From NCBI RefSeq assembly GCF_036289385.1, contig NZ_JAYFFH010000005.1, forward strand, positions 62,001-126,000: a stretch of DNA of 64,000 nt, given 5' to 3'. A model generated the notes under the pieces. That model did not search any database, was not told the origin of the DNA, and saw only the letters and a program-made list of their open reading frames with translations. This stretch comes from Anaerofustis butyriciformans (lineage in GTDB: Bacteria > Bacillota > Clostridia > Eubacteriales > Anaerofustaceae). Below are positions 8,953 through 18,226 of the stretch, piece after piece (position 1 is the stretch's first letter; every line of letters starts with the position of its first letter). Position numbers and translations under genes: made by a program.

Positions 8953-10266
8953 ATGAAAAATGAACTTTTAAAGAAAATTGAAAACAGAGAAATAGTTGTA
9001 GGTGTTGTGGGCCTTGGATATGTAGGTCTTCCTCTTGCAGTTGAAAAGGCAAAAGCAGGATATAAAACAATAGGTTTTGACGTTCAAGCAAGCAAAGTAC
9101 AAATGGTAAATGAAGCAAAAAACTATATTGGAGATGTTGTTGACAGCGATTTAAAAGAGCTTGTTGAATCTAAGATGTTATCTGCAACAACTGATTTTAG
9201 TTTTGTAAAAGATGTTGATTTTATCGCTATTTGTGTTCCAACACCTCTTGATAAACATCAACAACCTGATATTTCTTATGTAAAGAATTCAAGCATAGAA
9301 ATAGCAAAATATTTAACAAAAGGTACAATGGTTGTATTGGAATCAACAACTTATCCTGGTACAACAGAAGAGCTTATTAAACCAATTTTGGAAGAAGGTT
9401 CCGGATTAAAATGTGGAGAAGATTTTTATTTAGGATTTTCTCCTGAAAGAGTTGACCCAGGTAACTTAATATATAAAACAAAGAATACACCTAAAGTTGT
9501 TGGTGCAATAGGTGAAGATGCAACTGAAGTAATTGCAAAAATGTATAGTTCAGTTTTAGAAGGTGATATTTATACTGTTTCATCTCCTGCTGTTGCAGAA
9601 ATGGAAAAGATTCTTGAAAACACATATAGAAACATTAATATCGGTTTGGTAAACGAACTTGCAATGCTTTGTCATGAAATGGGAATAAGCTTATGGGAAG
9701 TAGTTGATGCTGCAAAAACAAAACCATATGGTTTCCAAGCTTTTTATCCAGGTCCAGGTCTTGGTGGACATTGTATTCCTCTTGATCCATATTATTTATC
9801 ATGGAAAGCAAGAGAATATGGTTTTCATACATCAATGATTGAAAGTTCAATGATGATTAATGATAAAATGCCTGAATACTGTGTAGAAAGAGCAATGAAA
9901 ATATTAAATAAACATGGAAAAGCTTTAAGCAAATCAAATGTACTTGTTCTTGGGGTTGCTTATAAACAAGATATTGACGATTACAGAGAATCTCCGGCAA
10001 TAGATGTAATTGAAATACTTGAACAAAACGGTGCTAATACTGAGTTTTATGATCCATATATAAGTGAATACAAACACGAAGGAAAAGTAAAAAAAGGTAT
10101 TGAAAAAATTGACGGAGAAATTATTTCTTCATATGATTTAATAGTAATAACTGCATCTCATAGCAATGTTGATTATGAAATGGTAAGTAAAAATGCTAAG
10201 GCAATTTTTGATACAAAAAATGCCATGAAAGAAATTGAAAACAGAGATAATATTGAAGTTTTATAA
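8953..10266 (+). CDS. wbpA: UDP-N-acetylglucosamine 6-dehydrogenase, WbpA/WecC family
   Basis: Oxidises C6 of a UDP-HexNAc to the uronic acid using two NAD+. The N-terminal NAD site is GVVGLGYVGLPLA (about 17-29); the catalytic Cys274 sits in GGHCIPLDP, and the C-terminal UDP-binding domain contains GVAYKQDIDDYRESPA. Length is 437 residues from ATG 8953, selected because AGGGTGA (8941-8947) lies 5 bases upstream; the GTG at 8944 falls within that site. Adjacency to WbpB-, WbpD- and WbpE-like genes argues for UDP-GlcNAcA as product rather than UDP-ManNAcA. Confidence 0.88.
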   Translation: MKNELLKKIENREIVVGVVGLGYVGLPLAVEKAKAGYKTIGFDVQASKVQMVNEAKNYIGDVVDSDLKELVESKMLSATTDFSFVKDVDFIAICVPTPLDKHQQPDISYVKNSSIEIAKYLTKGTMVVLESTTYPGTTEELIKPILEEGSGLKCGEDFYLGFSPERVDPGNLIYKTKNTPKVVGAIGEDATEVIAKMYSSVLEGDIYTVSSPAVAEMEKILENTYRNINIGLVNELAMLCHEMGISLWEVVDAAKTKPYGFQAFYPGPGLGGHCIPLDPYYLSWKAREYGFHTSMIESSMMINDKMPEYCVERAMKILNKHGKALSKSNVLVLGVAYKQDIDDYRESPAIDVIEILEQNGANTEFYDPYISEYKHEGKVKKGIEKIDGEIISSYDLIVITASHSNVDYEMVSKNAKAIFDTKNAMKEIENRDNIEVL

Positions 10267-10280
10267 TTAGGAGAATGAAA

Positions 10281-11354
10281 ATGAAATATGCATTAATTGG
10301 TTGTGGAAGAATATCAACAAATCATATAAAAGCAGCCGTAAACAATAACTTGGAAATTGCCGCTGTTTGTGATATTTTAGATGAAAAAATGGAAGAGCTT
10401 CTTTCTAAACATGATTTACAAAATGATGAAAGTATAAAAAGATACAATGATTATAAAGTTATGGTTGAAGAAGTAAAGCCTGAGCTTGTTAGTATTGCAA
10501 CAGAAAGTGGTTCTCATGCTGAAATAGCTTTATATTTAATAGATAAAGGAATAAACGTAATAATTGAAAAACCTATGGCGATGAGCATTAAAGATGCTGA
10601 TGAAATAATAAAAAGATCAGAAGAAAAAGGTGTAAAAGTATCTGCTTGTCATCAAAACAGATTTAATATTGCCGTTCAAGAAATGAGAAAGGCCCTTGAA
10701 AGCGGAAGATTCGGTAAACTTTCTCATGGTTCAATTCATGTTAGATGGAACAGAAATAAAAATTATTATGAACAAGCACCATGGAGAGGAACATGGAAAG
10801 AAGACGGCGGAGCATTAATGAATCAATGCATTCATGGAATTGACTTGCTTAGATGGATGATGGGAGATGAAATCGAAGAAGTTTACGGAGTTACAAAGCA
10901 ACAATTTCATGACTATCTTGAAGCCGAAGATGTTGGAATGGCTGTAGTGAAATTTAAAAACGGTGCAGTTGGAACAATAGAAGGAACAACAAACGTATAT
11001 CCTAAAAACCTTGAAGAAACTTTATATTTATTCGGAGAAAAAGGAACTGTTAAACTTGGCGGAAAATCTACAAACAACATTGATGTTTGGGATTTTGCAG
11101 ATGAAACAGATGAAGACAATAAAAATAAAGGTCTTGAAGAGCAAACAAGTAATGTTTACGGAAACGGGCATACATCTTTATTCAGAGATGTTATAGAAGC
11201 AATTGAACAAGACAGAAAACCTTATGTTGATGCAGTTGCAGGAAGAAATGCTCTTGAACTTGTTTTAAGTATATACAAATCACAAAAAGAAGGTAAAGCC
11301 GTAAAACTTCCTTTAGATGATTTTGCAAGTACTGATATGAAAGGTGAATTTTAA
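10281..11354 (+). CDS. wbpB: Gfo/Idh/MocA dehydrogenase, WbpB-like (UDP-GlcNAcA 3-dehydrogenase)
   Basis: Predicted to oxidise C3 of UDP-GlcNAcA to the 3-keto sugar for transamination by the WbpE-like enzyme. The NAD domain starts YALIGCGRISTNH and contains EKPMAMS; the C-terminal domain carries the catalytic-region GGALMNQCIHGIDLLRWMMG. Length is 357 residues. ATG 10281 has AGGAG (10269-10273) at a 7-base spacing; the ATG at 10275 would be only one base from it. Placement between wbpA- and wbpD-like genes, with only 14 bases after wbpA, supports this specific role within a broad family. Confidence 0.82.
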   Translation: MKYALIGCGRISTNHIKAAVNNNLEIAAVCDILDEKMEELLSKHDLQNDESIKRYNDYKVMVEEVKPELVSIATESGSHAEIALYLIDKGINVIIEKPMAMSIKDADEIIKRSEEKGVKVSACHQNRFNIAVQEMRKALESGRFGKLSHGSIHVRWNRNKNYYEQAPWRGTWKEDGGALMNQCIHGIDLLRWMMGDEIEEVYGVTKQQFHDYLEAEDVGMAVVKFKNGAVGTIEGTTNVYPKNLEETLYLFGEKGTVKLGGKSTNNIDVWDFADETDEDNKNKGLEEQTSNVYGNGHTSLFRDVIEAIEQDRKPYVDAVAGRNALELVLSIYKSQKEGKAVKLPLDDFASTDMKGEF

Positions 11355-11923
11355 TGAGTGAATATTTCGTTCATGAATCCAGCTATATAGATGAAGATGT
11401 CATAATTGGTAAAAATACCAAGATATGGCATTTTTGTCATATTCAAAAGGGTGCAAGAATAGGTGAAAACTGTTCTTTCGGTCAAAATGTTAATGTATCA
11501 AATAACGTAAAAATAGGTAATGGTTGTAAAGTTCAAAACAATGTATCAATATACGAAGGTGTAGAACTTAAAGATTATGTTTTTTGTGGCCCTTCAATGG
11601 TTTTTACAAATGATTTAACACCAAGAGCAAAATATCCAAAAGGACCGAGCGGTTATAAAAAAACATTACTTGATACAGGCTGTAGTATAGGTGCAAATGC
11701 GACAATCGTTTGTGGAAATAAAATCGGTAAATGGGCAATGATTGCATCCGGTGCTGTTGTAACAAAAGATGTGCCAGACCATGCTCTTTATGCAGGTGTT
11801 CCTGCAAGACAAATTGGATATGTATGTGAATGTGGAAATGTGCTAAATGAAGATTTGAAATGCAGTTGTGGAAGAGAGTATAAAAAAGAAAGTAATGGTC
11901 TTGTAAGGAGTAATGATGATTAA
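11354..11923 (+). CDS. wbpD: UDP-GlcNAc3NA N-acetyltransferase, WbpD-like
   Basis: A left-handed beta-helix acetyltransferase expected to acetylate the 3-amino group of UDP-2-acetamido-3-amino-2,3-dideoxyglucuronate. Hexapeptide repeats run from about residue 14 to 150 (VIIGKNTKIW, KIGNGCKVQNNVSI, GVPARQIG). It ends in a Cys-rich tail, C158-x-C160 and C170-x-C172, of the kind often present at the end of WbpD-like proteins. It begins with a TAATG overlap with the wbpB-like stop, and its 3' end overlaps the next gene by 8 bases, showing tight operon packing. Confidence 0.83.
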   Translation: MSEYFVHESSYIDEDVIIGKNTKIWHFCHIQKGARIGENCSFGQNVNVSNNVKIGNGCKVQNNVSIYEGVELKDYVFCGPSMVFTNDLTPRAKYPKGPSGYKKTLLDTGCSIGANATIVCGNKIGKWAMIASGAVVTKDVPDHALYAGVPARQIGYVCECGNVLNEDLKCSCGREYKKESNGLVRSNDD

Positions 11924-13034
11924 GGTTTGTCATATGACCAGCGCACATAAACCTACTGATATTAGAATTTTTGAAAAAGAATGTGTTTCTTTGGCAAAAA
12001 AAGAAGAATACGATGTGTATCTGGTTGCAAAAGGTGAAAGTTATCAAAGTAAAAATGTAAATATTGTAGGAATAGGTGAAATAAATAGAGGCAGAATATC
12101 AAGAATGCTTTTTACAGCTAAGGATATTTATAAAAAAGCTCTTGAAGTAGATGCTGATATATATCATTTTCATGACCCTGAGCTTCTTCCTTACGGTTTA
12201 AAATTAAAGAAAAAAGGTAAGAAGGTAATTTTTGACAGTCATGAAAATTACAGTGAACAAATAAAGGAAAAGTATTATATTCCAAAGATTTTAAGAGGAT
12301 TTATTTCAAAAGTATTTAAAAGTTATGAAAGTAAAGTAACGAAAAAAATAGATGCTGTTATCTTTCCTTGTCCAATGTTTGGAAAGCATCCTTTTGAGGG
12401 TAGAAGTAAAAGGTGTGTTTATATAAATAATACTCCTATACTTGAAGAATTATATGATAAATACAATGAAAAAGATAAAGATTATTCTAAACCTGTTGTA
12501 TGTTATGCCGGAGGGCTTAATGTAAACAGAGGAATAACAAAATTAATAGAAGGTAGCTATAAAGCCGGTGCTAAATTAATTCTTGGAGGAAATTTTGTTC
12601 CTGCTTCATATGGTGAAGAATTAAAGCAAAAGGAAGAATATAAATGTGTAGACTTTAGAGGATATTTAAATAGAGATGAAGTATTGAATATGTATGAAGA
12701 ATCTACAATTGGCGCAAATGTTCTTTTAAATATTGGGCAGTATTCTGTTCTTTCAAATTTATCTACCAAGATATATGAATTTATGTCTATGGGGCTTCCT
12801 GTTATAAGTAATGATTATCCATACGCAAGAGAAGTAATGGAAGAATATAAATTTGGTTTAGTTGTTGATTCAAGTAACAGTGAGGAAATCGCAAATGCAA
12901 TAAAGTATTTAAGTGAGAATCCTGATATTGCAAAACAAATGGGTGAAAACGGAAGAAAAGCAATTAAAGAACATTTTAATTGGAGTGTAGACGAAAAAGT
13001 TTTATATGATTTATATTTAGATATATTGGAATAG
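11916..13034 (+). CDS. Glycosyltransferase family 4
   Basis: A 372-residue GT-B transferase. The N-terminal domain includes CHMTSAHKPTDIRIFEKEC and IYHFHDPELLPYGLKLKKKG followed by IFDSHENYSEQ; the donor domain has CYAGGLNVNRGI and FMSMGLPVISNDYPYAREV with the family 4 acidic and turn residues. The HDPELLP and SHENY motifs recur in WbpH/WbpJ-like and fucosaminyl-type transferases of capsule loci. Of two adjacent ATGs, 11916 is preferred since AAGGAG (11905-11910) lies 5 bases upstream. It sits inside the wbp-type module, so it may use the resulting diacetamido-uronic acid sugar; that is inference. Confidence 0.85.
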   Translation: MIKVCHMTSAHKPTDIRIFEKECVSLAKKEEYDVYLVAKGESYQSKNVNIVGIGEINRGRISRMLFTAKDIYKKALEVDADIYHFHDPELLPYGLKLKKKGKKVIFDSHENYSEQIKEKYYIPKILRGFISKVFKSYESKVTKKIDAVIFPCPMFGKHPFEGRSKRCVYINNTPILEELYDKYNEKDKDYSKPVVCYAGGLNVNRGITKLIEGSYKAGAKLILGGNFVPASYGEELKQKEEYKCVDFRGYLNRDEVLNMYEESTIGANVLLNIGQYSVLSNLSTKIYEFMSMGLPVISNDYPYAREVMEEYKFGLVVDSSNSEEIANAIKYLSENPDIAKQMGENGRKAIKEHFNWSVDEKVLYDLYLDILE

Positions 13035-13045
13035 TGAGGATAGAT

Positions 13046-14182
13046 ATGGAATTTAGAGATTTAAAAACCCAGTACAAAGTATTAAAAGATGATATAGACA
13101 AAGCATGCGAAGAAGTAATGTTAAACTGTAATTTTATAAGTGGAAAACAAGTTGAAGAACTTGAAAAAGAACTTGCAGAATATGTAGGTGTTAAACATTG
13201 TGTAACTTGTGCAAATGGTACAGATGCTCTTTCTCTTGCTTTAATGTCTTGGAATATTGGTAAGGGAGATGCTGTTTTTGTTCCTGATTTTACTTTCTTT
13301 GCTTCAGGTGAAGTAGTATCACATATAGGTGCTACTCCTATATTTGTAGATGTAGATAAAGACAGCTTTAATATTTGTCCTAAAAAACTTGAAAAAGCTA
13401 TTTTAAAAGTTAAGGAAGATGGAAAACTAACTCCTAAAGTTATTGTTGCTGTTGATTTATTTGGACTTCCTGCAGATTATAAAGAAATAAGAAAAATAGC
13501 TGATAAATACGGTTTATTTATCCTTGAAGATGGAGCACAAGGCTTTGGTGGTGAACAAGATGGTAAAAAAGCATGCAGTTTTGGAGATATAAGTACGACT
13601 TCTTTCTTCCCTGCAAAACCTCTTGGTTGTTACGGAGACGGCGGAGCTGTATTTACTAACGATGATAACATTTGTGAACTTTTAAAATCTTACAGAGTAC
13701 ATGGAAAAGGTTCTATGAAATACGATAACGTAAGAATTGGTGTTAATTCAAGATTAGATACAATTCAGGCCGCAATTTTAAAAATAAAATTTAGAGCATT
13801 TAAAGATTATGAATTAAAAGATGTTAATGAAGTTTCAAAAAAATATACAAAAGCATTAAAAGATATTGTTAAAACTCCTGTAATAAAAGATGGGTTTTAT
13901 TCAAGTTATGCTCAATATACTCTTACTTTGGAAAGTAGAGAAATAAGAGAAGGTCTTCAAGCTTTCTTAAAAGACAATGGTATTCCTACGATGATATATT
14001 ATCCAAAACCAATGCATGAACAAAAAGCATTTGATTATTTAGATTATAAAGGTGAAGATTTTGAAAACACAAATATGCTTTGCGATTGTGTTTTATCAAT
14101 TCCAATGCATCCTTATTTAAAAGATGAAGATATTGATTTTGTTGCAGATAAAATCAAAGAATTTTTCAGTGGCAGGAAATAA
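13046..14182 (+). CDS. wbpE: PLP-dependent aminotransferase, WbpE-like
   Basis: Expected to aminate the 3-keto uronic acid formed by the WbpB-like enzyme. The N-terminus MEFRDLKTQYKVLKDDI matches the WbpE style; CANGTDALSLAL, LEDGAQGFGGE and the Schiff-base Lys191 in SFFPAKPLGCYGDGGA are clear DegT/DnrJ/EryC1 landmarks. The FFPAKPLG form differs from the SFNGNK form of the aminotransferase at 5259, so the two have distinct substrates. ATG 13046 is chosen because GAGGA (13036-13040) lies 5 bases upstream. Length is 378 residues. Confidence 0.86.
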   Translation: MEFRDLKTQYKVLKDDIDKACEEVMLNCNFISGKQVEELEKELAEYVGVKHCVTCANGTDALSLALMSWNIGKGDAVFVPDFTFFASGEVVSHIGATPIFVDVDKDSFNICPKKLEKAILKVKEDGKLTPKVIVAVDLFGLPADYKEIRKIADKYGLFILEDGAQGFGGEQDGKKACSFGDISTTSFFPAKPLGCYGDGGAVFTNDDNICELLKSYRVHGKGSMKYDNVRIGVNSRLDTIQAAILKIKFRAFKDYELKDVNEVSKKYTKALKDIVKTPVIKDGFYSSYAQYTLTLESREIREGLQAFLKDNGIPTMIYYPKPMHEQKAFDYLDYKGEDFENTNMLCDCVLSIPMHPYLKDEDIDFVADKIKEFFSGRK

Positions 14183-15322
14183 ATGAAAATTTTATTAATA
14201 GGGAATGCAAATTCTTTTTGGATAAAAGAATATGTACAATATGTACTTTTAAATGAGGAAAATGATATTTTCATCGTATCAAAACCGGTGACAAATAAGG
14301 AATTTAAGTATTTTTATTCAAATAGTTCTGTTCAAATTTTAAATACAGATAAGGGAACATTTTTAATTGACTTTATCCCCAAAATAAGAACTCTTGTTAA
14401 TATGAGAAAAAAAGTAAAAAAAGAGTTTAAAAGAGGAATGTTTGATATTATTCATATTCATTCTGTACCAAGTAATTTTATGATTAAATTCTTAAGTAAG
14501 AAAATAATAAAATATGGTAAGAGCCTAATTTGCACATACTGGGGATCTGATTTATTATCAAAAAGCAAGGAACAGTTAGAAAATGCTATACCTTGCCTTG
14601 AAAAAGCTAAGTACATATCTTATTCTTCTGATGGAATGGATAAATATTTCCATGACGTATTTGGTGATATTTATAACAGTAAAATTCAACGTGCTAAATT
14701 TGGTATATCAATTTATGATGTTATAAACCAAGTTAAGAAGGAAAAAACGAAAGAAGAATGTAAAGAATTTTTTGGAATAAATAAAGATAAGATAAGTGTT
14801 GCAATAGGATATAATGGAAATAAAAGACAGCATCATATAGATGTTATAAAAGAGATTGGTAAATTAAATAAAGAAATACTAGATAAAATATGCTTGATAG
14901 TTCAATTAAGCTATGGGCTTTCAAGTGAGGAATATCGACAAGAAATTTTAGACGAATTAAATAAAATAGATGTTGAATTTGTTGTAATAGATGACTTTTT
15001 AGATAAATTAAAATCGGCAATGTTAAGACTTGCTACTGATATTTTTGTTCATGCACAGGAAAGTGATGCATTTTCTGCATCAATACAAGAATGTGTATAT
15101 GGAGGAAGTATTCTTATAAATCCATCTTGGATAATGTATAAAGAATTTGATAATGTTGGAATAGATTATTTAACATATAACTCTTATGAACAGATAGGGG
15201 AATATATAAATAATATTATTGATAAAAAAGTCGATATAAATAATTCCGATAAAGTTCATCTTTTATATGATAAATATTCGTGGCAAGCAGTGAAAGAAGA
15301 TTGGTTAAAGTTATATAGTTAA
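14183..15322 (+). CDS. Glycosyltransferase, GT-B fold, donor unknown
   Basis: A 379-residue protein beginning MKILLIGNANSFWIKEY with a GT-B layout: acceptor domain with IIHIHSVPSNFM and TYWGSDLLSKS, then a donor domain around VAIGYNGNKRQHH and DIFVHAQESDAFSASIQECVYGG. The YWGSDLL motif occurs in GT4-like capsule transferases, and the GYNGNKRQHH segment recalls GT56-like proteins, but similarity is too low to choose. It starts immediately after the wbpE-like stop, so coupling is likely. It is the third transferase of the locus. Confidence 0.68.
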   Translation: MKILLIGNANSFWIKEYVQYVLLNEENDIFIVSKPVTNKEFKYFYSNSSVQILNTDKGTFLIDFIPKIRTLVNMRKKVKKEFKRGMFDIIHIHSVPSNFMIKFLSKKIIKYGKSLICTYWGSDLLSKSKEQLENAIPCLEKAKYISYSSDGMDKYFHDVFGDIYNSKIQRAKFGISIYDVINQVKKEKTKEECKEFFGINKDKISVAIGYNGNKRQHHIDVIKEIGKLNKEILDKICLIVQLSYGLSSEEYRQEILDELNKIDVEFVVIDDFLDKLKSAMLRLATDIFVHAQESDAFSASIQECVYGGSILINPSWIMYKEFDNVGIDYLTYNSYEQIGEYINNIIDKKVDINNSDKVHLLYDKYSWQAVKEDWLKLYS

Positions 15323-15339
15323 TATGTTGGAGAAAAATG

Positions 15340-16704
15340 ATGAGTAACCTTTTAATTAACGTTATTAATAAAATAAGTAATTGGAATCAAAGAGTATCAA
15401 ATGAGAATAAAGCTAAAATACTAGTTTTTAGCTTTTTCTTATTATTTGTCAATATGATGCTTTCTACATCGGGAGTATATAAAGGCAGTACATCAATAGC
15501 AGCATTTATAGGAGTACTTATTACTTTTGTAATAATGTGTTTAAGTACACCACAAATAGATAAAATTGAATTTAATAAAGCAGTAATGATTTTATACTAT
15601 ATTGTTGGGCTTTGTTTTCTAATGTCTGCAATTTTACATAAAGTTGTTGCTTTTATTTTGCTTGCATTGATACTTTTGTTTTTATTTCCTATTTTTTATA
15701 TTATTTTTAACGCAAAAAAAGATTATAATGAATTTTTAGTTTTGTTTTCTAAAGGAGCAAAGTACAGCTATATTTTAATGATAATTATTTCTATTATCAT
15801 TTCTCCATTATCAGATGGACAGTATGCATCTTTTTTAGCTAATCCAAATGGACTTGGTGCTTTTGTTTCCGTAATGTTTGTTTCTTTACTTTATTTATAT
15901 GAAGTACAAGAAGAGAAAAAAGATAAAATAATAAATATGCTTTTAATAGGAAGTATATTTGCATTTGCTATATTTACTAAATCCAGAACAACATATCTAT
16001 GTTTGGGATTTTCTTTTATGGTATATTTAATTTATTTGTTTATAAATAAAAGATATATACTTAAAAATATAATAATGAGAATATTAAAGATTATCGTTTC
16101 TGCTGTTTTAGGTACAGTAATAATGTTTGTTTGCTTAACATATGTAAATGGATTTATTTTAAAAACGGAAGAAAATATCTTTGGTTCATCTTTTAAAGTT
16201 GTGTTTGATCCTCAAAGTAGTTATAACGAAATTACAAGTTTAAATAATCAGCTTGTTGGAGCTGCTGAGAGAGGTAAAAAGGGAATAGGGAACAGTGATT
16301 CACTATCTTCTGGAAGAGCTGAAATATGGAAAACATATTTAAATGACCTAAATATTACAGGTCATAATGCAGATAAACTTAAGGTATTATATCAAGGTGG
16401 ATATATAGAAGCAAATGCACATAATACATATTTACAAATTGCCCATAGCGGGGGTATAATAGCAGGAATAAGTTTTATTATCTTAAATATAATGTTTGCA
16501 TATTATCTATTTAGAATTCTTTTAAAGGGGATAAAAGAAAGATATTTAGATGAAAAATATTTATTTTTAGGTGGTATGTTAATAAGCTGTGAGATAACAA
16601 TGGTTTTATCTTCGGTATATTATCCTTATATAAGTTCAATTTCATTATTTTATTATTTTATAATAGGGTACTTATTTAATAAAAAGAAATATTTAGATAT
16701 TTAG
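15340..16704 (+). CDS. O-antigen polymerase/ligase-like membrane protein (second Wzy-like)
   Basis: A polytopic protein of 454 residues with about eleven hydrophobic segments. The large extracytoplasmic loop (about residues 255-365) carries SLSSGRAEIWKTYL and NAHNTYLQIAHSGGI, the R...W and H-N-x-x-L pattern of the O-antigen ligase/polymerase superfamily. Start ATG 15340 is 6 bases from GGAGA (15329-15333); ATG 15337 is the alternative. With the similar protein at 3903, one may polymerise repeats and the other ligate them to a carrier, but sequence alone does not assign which. Confidence 0.8.
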   Translation: MSNLLINVINKISNWNQRVSNENKAKILVFSFFLLFVNMMLSTSGVYKGSTSIAAFIGVLITFVIMCLSTPQIDKIEFNKAVMILYYIVGLCFLMSAILHKVVAFILLALILLFLFPIFYIIFNAKKDYNEFLVLFSKGAKYSYILMIIISIIISPLSDGQYASFLANPNGLGAFVSVMFVSLLYLYEVQEEKKDKIINMLLIGSIFAFAIFTKSRTTYLCLGFSFMVYLIYLFINKRYILKNIIMRILKIIVSAVLGTVIMFVCLTYVNGFILKTEENIFGSSFKVVFDPQSSYNEITSLNNQLVGAAERGKKGIGNSDSLSSGRAEIWKTYLNDLNITGHNADKLKVLYQGGYIEANAHNTYLQIAHSGGIIAGISFIILNIMFAYYLFRILLKGIKERYLDEKYLFLGGMLISCEITMVLSSVYYPYISSISLFYYFIIGYLFNKKKYLDI

Positions 16705-16738
16705 TTAAAACAATGTATAAAGTAAATTGGAGAGTAAT

Positions 16739-18193
16739 ATGAGTCAAAAAATATCTTCAGGGAATGTTGTGATAAATTTAATATGGAAATTTATGGAGCG
16801 TATCAGTGTACAAGCCATTAATTTAATTATTCAAATTCTTCTTGCAAGAAAACTTTTTCCTGAAGATTTTGCTGCAGTGGCTATTATTACGGTATTTATA
16901 AACATTGCTACAATATTTGTTCAAAGCGGTTTTGGAACGGCTTTAATTCAAAAAGCGGAAATAGATGAAGTTGATAGTTCTTCTATATTTTATTTCAGTA
17001 TCACTGCTTCAATAGTTTTATATGTAGTTTTGTATTTTATTTCTCCTCTTGTTGCTGCTTACTATAATATTGATGTACTTAGTAAACTTCTTAGAGCGGA
17101 AGGAATAATACTTGTATTTGGAGCCTTTAATACGGTTCAGCAAGCAATTATGGCAAGAAACCTTGAGTTTAGAAAAAACTTCAGGGCAAGTTTGCTTGGA
17201 TGTATTTCTGCCGGGATTTCAGGTGTAGCTCTTGCATATGCGGGAGCAGGAATATGGGCTCTTGCAATATCAACAATAGTTAATAATTTTGTTTTAACTG
17301 TTGTATTATGGTTTAGTGTAAAATGGAGACCAAAACTTGTTTTTTCTGCGAAAAGGGTAAAGACTTTATTTTCATTTAGTTGGAAACTTGTTTGTTCTTC
17401 ACTTGTAAGTACAGTTTATACAAATATTAGAACTTTAATTATAGGTAAGGCTTTTAATTCAAAAACTCTTGGATATTATAATAGAGGGGATATGCTTGGT
17501 TCAAGTTTAATGAACGGTCTTACAGGTGCAATTTCATCAGTAATGTTGCCTGTTCTTTCAACAAAGCAGGATAGGGTAGATGAACTTAAGAAAATGCTTA
17601 GAAGAACAATGTCTATAAACTGTTTTGTTATTTTTCCTGTTATGTTTGGTCTTGTTGCCGTTGCTAAACCTTTAATAGTAATTTTATTTACGGAAAAATG
17701 GCTTCCTGCTGTTCCTTTCATGAGGCTAGTTTGTATAGCCTATGCTTTTTATCCTATGCATTCTGCAAATTTACAAGCTATTAATGCAATAGGAAGAAGT
17801 GATGTTTCTTTAAAGCTTGAAGTTATAAAGAGAATTATGGGCTTATGCTTAATAGGACTTAGTTTCCCATTTGGTGTGTATGCAATTGTTGGAAGTGAAA
17901 TCGTATTTTCATTGCTTGCAACAGTTGTAAATGGATTCCCAAATAAAAAGCTTATTAATTATTCAATAAAAGAACAATGGCGAGATATTTTCCCATATTT
18001 ATTGGTGTCAATAGTAATGTGCGTTATTGTATATGGTATAAGTCTTGTTTTAAGCGTAAATAATATCATTTTGTTATTAATTCAAATATTATTAGGTGTA
18101 TGTATTTATGTTTTAGGATGTTATGTATTAAAACTTGAAGCATACGTATATATGGTTGGTAAAATAAAGGGATTTATTAATAAAAGAAAATAA
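16739..18193 (+). CDS. Lipid-linked oligosaccharide flippase, Wzx/MOP family
   Basis: A protein of 484 residues with a dozen or more membrane helices, beginning VVINLIWKFMERISVQAINL and containing FGTALIQK, GYYNRGDMLGSSLMNG and FPNKKLINYS, all characteristic of the MOP polysaccharide-transport (WzxC-like) group. It should move the undecaprenyl-linked repeat unit across the membrane before polymerisation. ATG 16739 is selected over TTG 16727 because GGAGA (16729-16733) lies 5 bases upstream and overlaps the TTG. It is the last gene of the locus and runs into a terminator. Confidence 0.88.
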   Translation: MSQKISSGNVVINLIWKFMERISVQAINLIIQILLARKLFPEDFAAVAIITVFINIATIFVQSGFGTALIQKAEIDEVDSSSIFYFSITASIVLYVVLYFISPLVAAYYNIDVLSKLLRAEGIILVFGAFNTVQQAIMARNLEFRKNFRASLLGCISAGISGVALAYAGAGIWALAISTIVNNFVLTVVLWFSVKWRPKLVFSAKRVKTLFSFSWKLVCSSLVSTVYTNIRTLIIGKAFNSKTLGYYNRGDMLGSSLMNGLTGAISSVMLPVLSTKQDRVDELKKMLRRTMSINCFVIFPVMFGLVAVAKPLIVILFTEKWLPAVPFMRLVCIAYAFYPMHSANLQAINAIGRSDVSLKLEVIKRIMGLCLIGLSFPFGVYAIVGSEIVFSLLATVVNGFPNKKLINYSIKEQWRDIFPYLLVSIVMCVIVYGISLVLSVNNIILLLIQILLGVCIYVLGCYVLKLEAYVYMVGKIKGFINKRK

Positions 18194-18226
18194 AGCAAGG
18201 ATTTATTTTTCCTTGCTTTTTTTATT
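18192..18226. terminator. Bidirectional terminator between flippase and tepA
   Basis: AAAGCAAGGA (18192-18201) pairs with TCCTTGCTTT (18210-18219) around an 8-base loop, followed by T-runs on the + strand and by an AT-rich run on the - strand. The tepA stop codon (18205-18203) lies in the loop, so the hairpin overlaps that coding end. Confidence 0.85.
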
